A DNA stretch of 8,886 bases from Polyangiaceae bacterium. GTDB taxonomy: Bacteria > Myxococcota_A > Polyangia > Polyangiales > Polyangiaceae. Positions 1 to 5,683 of this stretch are shown in pieces. The translations under genes and the position numbers were made by a program. Location: the NCBI GenBank assembly GCA_025934595.1, contig JAICXU010000085.1:1-8886 (forward strand), read 5' to 3'. Within the stretch, counting starts at the first letter, position 1, and each line of letters begins with the position of its first letter. The notes under the pieces were generated by a model, which saw nothing but the letters and a program-made list of their open reading frames with translations, ran no database searches and had not been told where the DNA came from.

Positions 1-87
1 AAGCTGAAATCTTTGCGTGAGGCAGCCGGCATCGTCGCCGCTCCTCGCGTTGCCTCGCACAGTCCTCTCGAAACGAAGGCGGTCTGA
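1..87 (+). CDS. C-terminal end of an upstream gene, probably NADH-quinone oxidoreductase subunit G (partial)
   Basis: An open frame runs from base 1 to a TGA at 85-87 and gives the last 28 residues of a protein (KLKSLREAAGIV at the start, ETKAV at the end). The next gene, nuoH, starts only 2 bases after this stop, which is typical of translationally coupled operon members. In bacterial nuo operons the gene before nuoH is normally nuoG, the large Fe-S/molybdopterin-fold subunit of the peripheral arm, so nuoG is the likely identity. The visible tail carries no diagnostic motif, so the name rests on position alone. The 5' end lies outside the window. Confidence 0.5.
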   Translation, partial: KLKSLREAAGIVAAPRVASHSPLETKAV

Positions 88-89
88 AG

Positions 90-1475
90 ATGAGCGGCGC
101 TGTTCTCCTCGGTACCATCGTCAAGATCCTCGTCATGGTGGGATTCGTGGTGAACGTCGCCGCGCTTCTCACGTGGTACGACCGCCGCGGCAGCGCGATG
201 ATGCAAGACCGCGTCGGTCCGAACCGCGCGATGATCAAGCTGCCCATCATCGGCGAGCTTCGCATCGCGGGTTTGCTCCACACCGCCGCGGACGGCGTGA
301 AGTTCTTCTTCAAGGAAGACTTCGTTCCGCCGAACGCCGACAAGCTCCTCTTCGCGCTCGCGCCGATGCTCTGCATGATCCCCGTGATCGCGCTGACGGC
401 CGTCATTCCGATGTGCGACGACATCTGCGTCTCGCAGTTCTGGGCGCACGGCCACGACGGGAACCTCTTCTTCCCGGCGATGCTGCGAAGCGGCGTCGGC
501 TGTCCGTTCCCGACCGCCACGCACGTCGTCATCGACGGCGCGGTCGCCCCGCTCGACATGGGCATCCTCTTCGTGTTCGCGTTCGCGGGGCAGGGCATCG
601 TCGGCGCGGCGATCGCGGGCTGGGCGAGCGACAACAAATTCTCGCTCATGGGCGCGCTCCGCGCGTCGAGCCAGATGGTGAGCTACGAGGTCACGATGGG
701 CATCTCGCTCATCGGCGCGTTCATGATCTACGGAACGCTTCGCTTGGACGACATGGTCCGCTGGCAAGGCGAGAACACGTGGGGGATCTTCGTGCAGCCC
801 GTCGCGTTCTTCCTCTTCTTCGCGGCTGCCGTCGCCGAGTCGAAACGCATTCCGTTCGACTTGCCCGAGGCCGAGAGCGAGCTCGTGTCCGGTTACTTCA
901 CGGAATACTCCGGCATGAAGTTCGGCATGTTCTACTTCGCCGAATACATGGAGGTCGTCACGAGCTCGATGCTCCTCGTCACGATCTTCCTCGGCGGATG
1001 GAATCTCCCGTTCTTCCATCGCGACGGTCTCACGATCGCGTTCGGCGACGAGATGCTCTTCCACACGAACGTGCCGCACATCTGGATGACGATTTTCGGC
1101 GTCGTCGCGTTCTTCGGAAAGACCCTATTTTTGTGCTGGATCCAAGCGTTCGTGCGCTGGAGCCTTCCGCGCTTTCGTTACGATCAGCTCATGAAGCTCG
1201 GCTGGCGGGTGCTTCTCCCGGCGTCGCTCGCGAACATTTTCGCGACGGGCATCGGCTACCTCGCGCTCGATCACGCCACCGCGTACGTGAAAGGTGGGTT
1301 CAAGGTCGCCGGCGACGTCACGCAAGGGCTCGTCGCGATTCTTCTGACGTTCGCGATCGCGCGCATCATTTACGGGTTCTCGTCGCCGGTGCGCCACGTG
1401 CGCAACGTCGTCGGCACCTCCGCAGAAGCCACGGCAGAAGAGGGCGGCACCAAAGTCCTTCCCATGCAGGCCTAG
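90..1475 (+). CDS. nuoH: NADH-quinone oxidoreductase subunit H (Complex I, ND1 homologue)
   Basis: This is the Complex I membrane subunit that joins the peripheral arm to the membrane arm and forms much of the quinone channel. It is recognised by family blocks in order: DRRGSAMMQDRVGPNRA (31-47, after the first membrane helix), ADGVKFFFKEDFVPPNADK (67-85), MGALRASSQMVSYEV (187-201), the quinone-site loop AESKRIPFDLPEAESELV (249-266) with TEYSGMKF (271-278), and LPRFRYDQLMKLGW (359-372). About eight hydrophobic helices fit NuoH topology. At 461 residues it is clearly longer than E. coli NuoH (about 325). The extra length lies mainly at about 109-152, between the second and third helices and including Cys109, Cys113 and Cys138. 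A smaller insert lies at about 309-330, and there is a short charged C-terminal tail. The ATG follows the preceding stop by 2 bases with AAGG/GAAG purine runs upstream. A long arginine-rich frame on the same strand (17-1486) is a shadow of this gene. Confidence 0.97.
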   Translation: MSGAVLLGTIVKILVMVGFVVNVAALLTWYDRRGSAMMQDRVGPNRAMIKLPIIGELRIAGLLHTAADGVKFFFKEDFVPPNADKLLFALAPMLCMIPVIALTAVIPMCDDICVSQFWAHGHDGNLFFPAMLRSGVGCPFPTATHVVIDGAVAPLDMGILFVFAFAGQGIVGAAIAGWASDNKFSLMGALRASSQMVSYEVTMGISLIGAFMIYGTLRLDDMVRWQGENTWGIFVQPVAFFLFFAAAVAESKRIPFDLPEAESELVSGYFTEYSGMKFGMFYFAEYMEVVTSSMLLVTIFLGGWNLPFFHRDGLTIAFGDEMLFHTNVPHIWMTIFGVVAFFGKTLFLCWIQAFVRWSLPRFRYDQLMKLGWRVLLPASLANIFATGIGYLALDHATAYVKGGFKVAGDVTQGLVAILLTFAIARIIYGFSSPVRHVRNVVGTSAEATAEEGGTKVLPMQA

Positions 1476-1481
1476 CGGCAA

Positions 1482-1517
1482 CCTAGACCGAGACCTCGAC
1501 CGAGACCTAGAGCTCCC
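1482..1517. repeat. Three imperfect 12-bp tandem units between nuoH and nuoI
   Basis: The spacer between the nuoH stop and the nuoI start consists of CCTAGACCGAGA (1482-1493), CCTCGACCGAGA (1494-1505) and a decayed CCTAGAGCTCCC (1506-1517). A related CCTAGCGGCAA, containing the nuoH stop codon, sits just upstream at 1471-1481. The first two units differ at one base. The repeat occupies the place where the nuoI ribosome-binding site should be, and no strong Shine-Dalgarno sequence is visible there. It may be simple slippage expansion of the spacer. Confidence 0.6.
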
Positions 1518-2189
1518 ATGACGACTCCGCGCGCAGCCGCATTTCCGAAGAAGCCTTCGTCGCCCACCAATGCCGTCGTGGTCGACCGCGGCGAGCGAAC
1601 ACCCGCGACGCAATCGTATCTGCCCGAGATCGCCCGCGGCCTCGGCTTGTCCATGAAGCACTTTTTCATGAACACGAAGCAGATGATGAAAAACGATCTG
1701 CCCGACCCGGTGCTCGATCGTCTGGATCCCGGCATCACGACGATCTCGTATCCGGAACAGAAACGAATTTATCCGGAGCGCTTTCGCGGATTGCATCGTC
1801 TCACCACGCGCGAAGACGGCTCGCCGCGTTGCGTCGCCTGTCTCTGCTGCTCGACCGCGTGTCCCGCCCAATGCATCTTCATCGAGGCCGGCGAATATCC
1901 CGAAGGCGACAAGCGCCGCGGCTACGAGCGCTTCCCCGTTACGTTCGTCATCGACGAGCTCCGCTGCATTTTCTGCGGCTACTGCGTCGAGGCGTGCCCG
2001 TGCGACGCGATCCGCATGGACAGCGGCAAGCACGCGGTGCCGTACGATTCGCGCGAGCAATTCATCTACGAAAAAGATCTCTTGATGGCGATGCCGTCAC
2101 GCAAGGGCGAGCACGAGACGCAAAATCCGCGTCACGAGCCGGGAGATCCGTCGCATCCGGGCGTCACGCGCCTGGCTTCTCATCACTGA
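1518..2189 (+). CDS. nuoI: NADH-quinone oxidoreductase subunit I (Complex I, 2x[4Fe-4S], TYKY homologue)
   Basis: This peripheral-arm subunit carries the last two-but-one [4Fe-4S] centres (N6a and N6b) that pass electrons toward the terminal N2 cluster and quinone. Two ferredoxin motifs CxxCxxCxxxCP are intact: Cys105, 108, 111 and 115 (CVACLCCSTACP), and Cys150, 153, 156 and 160 (CIFCGYCVEACP). Extra cysteines stand at 110, 119 and 162. The family block GLHRLTTREDGSPRC (91-105) precedes the first motif. At 223 residues it is longer than many NuoI (about 160-180). The additions are a Ser/Pro/Lys N-terminus of about 45 residues, before the conserved-looking part beginning near Met47 (MKHFFMNTKQMM), and a polar His-rich C-terminal tail. 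The ATG at 1518 lacks a good ribosome-binding site, so a start near 1656 is possible but less natural for operon spacing. The gene follows nuoH by 42 bases and is the last nuo gene here. Confidence 0.95.
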   Translation: MTTPRAAAFPKKPSSPTNAVVVDRGERTPATQSYLPEIARGLGLSMKHFFMNTKQMMKNDLPDPVLDRLDPGITTISYPEQKRIYPERFRGLHRLTTREDGSPRCVACLCCSTACPAQCIFIEAGEYPEGDKRRGYERFPVTFVIDELRCIFCGYCVEACPCDAIRMDSGKHAVPYDSREQFIYEKDLLMAMPSRKGEHETQNPRHEPGDPSHPGVTRLASHH

Positions 2190-2198
2190 GCTCCGAGC

Positions 2199-2216
2199 CG
2201 GTCATCGCCCCGACCG
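2199..2216. terminator. Weak inverted repeat between convergent genes, possible terminator
   Basis: CGGTC (2199-2203) can pair with GACCG (2212-2216) around an 8-base loop. It lies in the 28-base gap between the nuoI stop and the stop of the convergent minus-strand gene, where a shared terminator would be expected. The stem is only 5 bp and no T-run follows on either strand, so it does not look like a classical intrinsic terminator. Confidence 0.22.
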
Positions 2217-2217
2217 T

Positions 2218-2898
2218 TCATTGCGCGCCGAGCCAGCCGTGAGGAACGTGCTGCGCCAACGTGTACGCGACGAAAATGATCGCTGCGACGATGAGGACGC
2301 GTTTCTGCAAGTGCAGCATCGCCATGCTCGTGAAGAGCCGGCTGTCGTACCAAAGCGACGCGCGTAGTGCGGTGTCGAGATCGTCGATCCGGAGCACGCG
2401 AAGCTGTCTCTCCTCCGCGTGAGCGCGCACGGCATCGATGTGAGCCGCGTAGTCGTTCGCGATGTGCTCCTTGCCCGCGCGCTGCTGCGCCCGGCTCGTG
2501 TCGGAAAGGGGCGGCGCTTTGCTCCACGTGACGATGGCCGATCCGTCGTCGAACGTGGAGGAGATGTAATATCGCGACATGGTCCGTTCGACGGGACCAC
2601 CGCCCGCGCTGCGCATGCTGAGCGACGCAAGCCCCGACGGATGGATCCAGCGTTCGCGCGTTGGGCGACCGACGAGGCCCGCGAAAGTATAGACACCGGC
2701 GTACACGAATCCTGCGCGCTCGGCCTGCTCGCGGAAACCATTCAATGCGACCGGCTCGCCCCGGGCAGGCGCGTAGAGGCTCTTGCCGAAAAACGCGATC
2801 AGAAACGCCAGCGACAAGGGCTCTTTCTTCTCGAGAATCGCGAGCGCCTCGTTGCCGTCGACGGTGGGAATCGCGGTCTCGCGAAAAGGCTCGGTCAT
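2218..2898 (-). CDS. Hypothetical protein with C-terminal membrane anchor
   Basis: I do not recognise this family. The 226-residue product starts MTEPFRETAI. It has a moderately hydrophobic stretch near 28-38 (LSLAFLIAFFG), a soluble middle with an aromatic, beta-like patch SRYYISSTFDDGSAIVTW (108-125), and a charged segment KEHIANDYAAHIDAVRAHAEE (about 143-163). A conserved-looking LRIDDLDTALRASLWYDSR follows at about 169-187. One clear membrane helix (VLIVAAIIFVAYTL, 201-214) sits close to the C-terminus, preceded by LQKR, so most of the protein is probably cytoplasmic and tail-anchored. The ATG at 2898 is chosen because GAGGA lies 7 bases upstream; the frame continues upstream to 2973 but without such a site. 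The gene is convergent with nuoI and divergent from the PilT-family gene. Nothing in the sequence links it to Complex I. Confidence 0.8.
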   Translation of the reverse strand: MTEPFRETAIPTVDGNEALAILEKKEPLSLAFLIAFFGKSLYAPARGEPVALNGFREQAERAGFVYAGVYTFAGLVGRPTRERWIHPSGLASLSMRSAGGGPVERTMSRYYISSTFDDGSAIVTWSKAPPLSDTSRAQQRAGKEHIANDYAAHIDAVRAHAEERQLRVLRIDDLDTALRASLWYDSRLFTSMAMLHLQKRVLIVAAIIFVAYTLAQHVPHGWLGAQ

Positions 2899-2911
2899 CG
2901 CCCTGTCCTCA

Positions 2912-2917
2912 AGTATG
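2912..2917 (-). promoter_or_regulatory. Possible -10 element for the minus-strand anchored protein gene
   Basis: Read on the minus strand, CATACT ends 13 bases before the ATG at 2898 and overlaps the start of the TTGAGGA ribosome-binding region. No convincing -35 box is found at 16-18 bp. If this is the -10 element, transcription would start within or just after the Shine-Dalgarno sequence, so the call is weak. Confidence 0.15.
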
Positions 2918-3084
2918 CCCGATCTCGTGAGGGAAGATTTTGGTGCGATCGAGACCTCGACAAGAAGCACCACGCCGAGGTGCCGGATGCCGACGATGAA
3001 AACGTCTTGATGGCGGCCGGTGGAAACGCGGCGATGCGGTCGAGCGGCGCGGCACTTTGCGCGCGGAATCTTTCCGGAGCCTCG

Positions 3085-3090
3085 TATGCT
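3085..3090 (+). promoter_or_regulatory. Candidate -10 hexamer for the PilT-family gene
   Basis: TATGCT ends 8 bases before the ATG at 3099. Transcription usually starts about 5-9 bases after a -10 box, so the mRNA would begin at or next to the start codon. This fits the lack of a well-spaced Shine-Dalgarno sequence; the only purine run, GGAG at 3076-3079, is 19 bases away. No good -35 box is seen at normal spacing. The same arrangement occurs at three other genes in the window. Confidence 0.28.
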
Positions 3091-3098
3091 TCGTCGTC

Positions 3099-4613
3099 AT
3101 GGCGCGTATCGACAGCATCCTCGCGATGTTGCAATCGCAGGGAGCAAATGAGCTGCGAGTGGGAGCGGATCGCGAGCCGAAGATCTTCGCGTTCGGAACG
3201 CCGAAACGATTTTCGATGCCGGCGACGAGCGAAGAGACGCTGCGCGCGCTTCTCGGCGAGCTCCTGAGCCCGGAGCGTGAGCAAGCCCTGTCGGCGAAAG
3301 GTCGCGTGGACTTTTCCTACGACGCGCCAGGCCTCGGTTCTTTCCAAGTCGGGATGGCGACACGTTCGGGTGGCGGCTTCGACGTCACGTTCTTGAAGTC
3401 GTCGCGAGCGCAACGCGAGCCCACACGTGAGAGTCCCACGCGACAAGCGCAGCCCACGGTCGCAAACGCGCCGGTGTTGCATCTCGTCGAGGCCGCCGCG
3501 CCGCCGTCTTCACCGTCATCGCCGGTCACGCCTGCGCCTGCGGAGGACACGTTTCGACCGGACGGGGCGGAGCTCGAAGCGATGATCGCGCACGCCGCAG
3601 CGCTTCGCGCGAGCGATCTCCACTTGGCGGCAGGGGAGACGCCGCGCGCGCGCGTCGACGGAGCGCTCGTTCCCCTGGAAATCGCCGCCGATTCGGATCT
3701 CGCGGCGATTTTGCCGCTTACGCGCGCCGAGCTCGATCGCGTCGTGAGGGGCGAATCGGTGGATCGCGGTCTCGAGATGGAAAGCGGCGGACGCGTGCGC
3801 CTGCACGTGTTCCGCACCTCGCGCGGAATCGCGGCCGCCGTCCGGCTTCTTCCGCAAGTCGCGCCGACGATCGCGTCGCTCCACATGCCGGTGTCGCTCG
3901 ATGCATTCGCCGACATGCGACAAGGTCTCGTGCTGGTTTGTGGAGCGACGGGCTCCGGAAAATCCACCACCCTCGCCGCGATCTGTCAGGAGATCTTACG
4001 TAGGAGATCCATCGTCCTCACGACATTGGAGGATCCCATCGAGTACGGTCTCACAGCGACCTCGAGCTCACTCATGAGACGCCGTGAGATTGGTCGCGAT
4101 GTGCCGGATTTCGCGAGTGGCATTCGCGACGCGCTTCGTGAGGACCCCGACGTCGTGCTCATCGGCGAGCTCCGCGATGCCGAGTCGATCGCGAACGCGA
4201 TGACGGCGGCGGAGACTGGACACCTCGTGCTCGCGTCCCTTCATTCCGCGGGCGTCGCTTCGGCGGTGGAACGAATCGTCGATGCGTTTCCGGCCGACCG
4301 CCACGATCAAGTGCGAGGACAGCTTTCGGATTGTTTGCGCGCCGTGCTCGCGCAGCGTCTTTTGCCGCGTGCGCGGGGAAGCGGACGCCTCCCGGCGATC
4401 GAGCTTTTGCGCGTGAATCATGCGGTGGCGGCGCTCCTTCGCGAAGGCAAGACCGCGCATCTCGCGACGGCGATGCAGTCGGGAAAAAGCGAAGGGATGG
4501 TCACGCTCGAGCGCTGCCTTGCCGATCGCGTGCTCGCGAAAGAGATTCGTCTCGAGGACGCGCGCGCCGCCGCGAACGACGTCGACTCGCTCATGACCTA
4601 CCTGCCGAAGTAA
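3099..4613 (+). CDS. PilT/PilU-family type IV pilus retraction-type ATPase with duplicated N-terminal domain
   Basis: This is a secretion/pilus ATPase (GspE/PilT superfamily), expected to be a cytoplasmic hexamer powering pilus retraction. In the 504-residue product the C-terminal half carries Walker A GATGSGKST (282-290), the Asp box TTLEDPIEY (308-316), Walker B DPDVVLIGELRD with catalytic Glu357, and the His box TGHLVLASLHS (373-383). A PilT-like AVAALLREGK (442-451) resembles the AIRNLIRE motif, and GMVTLERCLADRV (466-478) matches the family end. Residues about 155-250 form the usual PilT N-domain (ASDLHLAAGETPRARVDG). Residues 1-100 look like a second, diverged copy (ANELRVGADREPKIFAFG), joined by a Pro/Ala/Ser linker (about 101-155). 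PilT is usually about 350 residues. ATG 3099 is preferred; a TTG at 3057 adds 14 residues with no visible benefit. No other pil genes are nearby, so this is an orphan paralogue, and whether it acts like PilT, PilU or something else is open. Confidence 0.9.
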   Translation: MARIDSILAMLQSQGANELRVGADREPKIFAFGTPKRFSMPATSEETLRALLGELLSPEREQALSAKGRVDFSYDAPGLGSFQVGMATRSGGGFDVTFLKSSRAQREPTRESPTRQAQPTVANAPVLHLVEAAAPPSSPSSPVTPAPAEDTFRPDGAELEAMIAHAAALRASDLHLAAGETPRARVDGALVPLEIAADSDLAAILPLTRAELDRVVRGESVDRGLEMESGGRVRLHVFRTSRGIAAAVRLLPQVAPTIASLHMPVSLDAFADMRQGLVLVCGATGSGKSTTLAAICQEILRRRSIVLTTLEDPIEYGLTATSSSLMRRREIGRDVPDFASGIRDALREDPDVVLIGELRDAESIANAMTAAETGHLVLASLHSAGVASAVERIVDAFPADRHDQVRGQLSDCLRAVLAQRLLPRARGSGRLPAIELLRVNHAVAALLREGKTAHLATAMQSGKSEGMVTLERCLADRVLAKEIRLEDARAAANDVDSLMTYLPK

Positions 4614-4630
4614 GAGGAGAGTCGCGTGGG

Positions 4631-5125
4631 CTACCCTCGCTCCGCGCCGATGATCTCGGTCGACGGGTGTCGGAGCAGTCGATCGCGTTCGAGCTCGAAC
4701 GTGCGGCGCTGGCGATACGCCTTCGTGTAACCCGTGGAGATCGAGCTCACGGCGCCGAGCGCCAGAAACACGACCGTCGACTCGATCAAGATGTGCACGC
4801 CTCGGCACACGCGTCGATTGTGCTCGTAGCGCTCGTGTCCCCACTTCAAAAAGACGCGTCGTGCGTCGGGCGTAAAGCCCGTGACCTCGCCCCAATCATG
4901 GAAGATGTCGAACTTGTGCTTCGCGCCGTGCACGAACGCGTGGAACTCGCGGATGTAGAAGTGCACCATGCCCTCGGTGCCGCGTCCTTTGACGACGGTG
5001 GAAAGCATTTGCGGATAGCGGCGCACCACTCCTTCGCAGTCGTTGTCGCGATAGTTCGCATCCGAGAAGAGCTCGCCCACCGCCGACCAGCATAGCGAAT
5101 GGAAGCCGAAAACGAGCCTTGCCAT
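4631..5125 (-). CDS. Hypothetical His-rich protein with one membrane segment
   Basis: I do not recognise this family. The 164-residue product begins MARLVFGFHS. Its middle is rich in aromatics and histidine: His55, 62, 66, 70 and 76 occur in about 22 residues, with 62/66/70 spaced by four so that they would share one helix face. A single hydrophobic stretch (about 109-129, VHILIESTVVFLALGAVSSIS) is followed by a basic, charged tail (YRQRRTFELERDRLLRH), which suggests the C-terminus is cytoplasmic. An in-frame GTG at 5149 would add 8 residues but leaves only 5 bases to the divergent lipoprotein gene. ATG 5125 is therefore preferred, although no strong ribosome-binding site precedes either start. 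It is convergent with the PilT-family gene, with a 17-base gap. Whether His-metal or haem binding occurs cannot be told from sequence alone. Confidence 0.75.
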   Translation of the reverse strand: MARLVFGFHSLCWSAVGELFSDANYRDNDCEGVVRRYPQMLSTVVKGRGTEGMVHFYIREFHAFVHGAKHKFDIFHDWGEVTGFTPDARRVFLKWGHERYEHNRRVCRGVHILIESTVVFLALGAVSSISTGYTKAYRQRRTFELERDRLLRHPSTEIIGAERG

Positions 5126-5146
5126 CTGCTTGAATCGCGGTATATG
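5119..5146 (+). promoter_or_regulatory. Sigma70-like promoter for the Cys-rich lipoprotein
   Basis: TTGCCA (5119-5124, 5 of 6 matches to TTGACA) and TATATG (5141-5146, 4 of 6 matches to TATAAT) are separated by 16 bp. The -10 ends 8 bases before the ATG at 5155, so the transcript would be leaderless or nearly so. The -35 half overlaps the first codons of the divergent minus-strand gene at 5125. The same AT-rich element could also serve that gene, since it reads CATATA on the minus strand. Confidence 0.38.
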
Positions 5147-5154
5147 CACGCGCC

Positions 5155-5646
5155 ATGCAAAAACAGACGCTACTCATCGCGCTCGTTGCATCGATGCTCG
5201 TCGCTGCGCCGATCGCGTGCAGCTCGAGCTCCTCGAGTGGAACCACCGGTGACACGGACGGTGGCGGGGGAGGCGGCAGCGATGGCGGCGGTGGCGGCGA
5301 CGCCGCAGCCAGCGGCGGGGACAGCGGATCAGGCGGCAACACGGACAGCGGCACGTCCGGCGATTCGGGCAACGTCGTTCTTCCCGATGGCGGCAGCGGC
5401 ATCACGGGCTGCGGCGATACGGGAGATCCCGGCAACTCTGTCGGCGTCGGCAAGTACTGCACGCTCGTCTCGGGTTGTCCGGACGGTCTCATATGCGCCG
5501 TCCTCGGCGGCGACGATTCGGACACCTGGTGCACGAAGCAATGCACGGCCCCCGACGCTGGTGGGAGCCCGACGGCATGCGGCGCGGGTGCGTCCTGTCA
5601 GTGCCAAGGCAGCCAATGCGGCTGCACGCCCGACGCGTGCCTTTGA
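5155..5646 (+). CDS. Small Cys-rich putative lipoprotein
   Basis: The 163-residue product has a signal-peptide-like start (MQKQTLLIALVASMLVAAPIAC) with a possible lipidation cysteine at Cys22 followed by a Ser run. Residue -3 is Pro, which is atypical for a lipobox, so lipidation is likely but not certain. A low-complexity Gly/Ser/Asp linker (about 23-83) leads to a C-terminal domain of about 80 residues with twelve cysteines (86, 102, 108, 114, 126, 130, 142, 148, 150, 155, 157, 162), enough for six disulfides. Features include GVGKYCT (97-103), WCTKQC (125-130) and a terminal CTPDACL. From memory, similar domains with this kind of Cys spacing are common in myxobacterial secreted lipoproteins of unknown function, but I cannot verify that here. 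It is expected in the periplasm or on the outer membrane. It is convergent with the kinase gene, 37 bases apart, with no clear terminator in the gap. Confidence 0.82.
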   Translation: MQKQTLLIALVASMLVAAPIACSSSSSSGTTGDTDGGGGGGSDGGGGGDAAASGGDSGSGGNTDSGTSGDSGNVVLPDGGSGITGCGDTGDPGNSVGVGKYCTLVSGCPDGLICAVLGGDDSDTWCTKQCTAPDAGGSPTACGAGASCQCQGSQCGCTPDACL

Positions 5647-5683
5647 GCAGCCTGTGAGCTGACGAGGAGAGAACGACGCGGAG

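Noticed and set aside
17..1486. Long plus-strand open frame of 489 codons
   Set aside because: It is an Arg/His-rich shadow in another frame of nuoH, whose family motifs are unmistakable; the GC-rich composition keeps stops rare.
1125..2060. Minus-strand open frame of 311 codons across nuoH and nuoI
   Set aside because: It lies antisense to two certain genes and is Arg-rich without motifs. Its Ser-Arg run is just the antisense reading of the 12-bp repeat region.
2419..3267. Plus-strand open frame of 282 codons
   Set aside because: It covers the antisense of the anchored protein and the start of the PilT-family gene, has Arg-rich composition and no motif. The minus-strand gene has a ribosome-binding site and a membrane helix.
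4331..5095. Plus-strand open frame of 254 codons overlapping the PilT-family 3' end and the His-rich gene
   Set aside because: It overlaps a certain ATPase and has the Arg/Ala composition of a shadow frame. The minus-strand product looks more protein-like, with aromatics and a membrane helix.
5260..5345. GGC/GGT-rich low-complexity stretch as a possible repeat element
   Set aside because: It encodes the Gly/Ser/Asp linker of the lipoprotein, a normal coding low-complexity region.
5647..5683. Possible terminator between the Cys-rich lipoprotein and kinase genes
   Set aside because: Only a 4-bp CAGC/GCTG stem is visible and there is no T-run.
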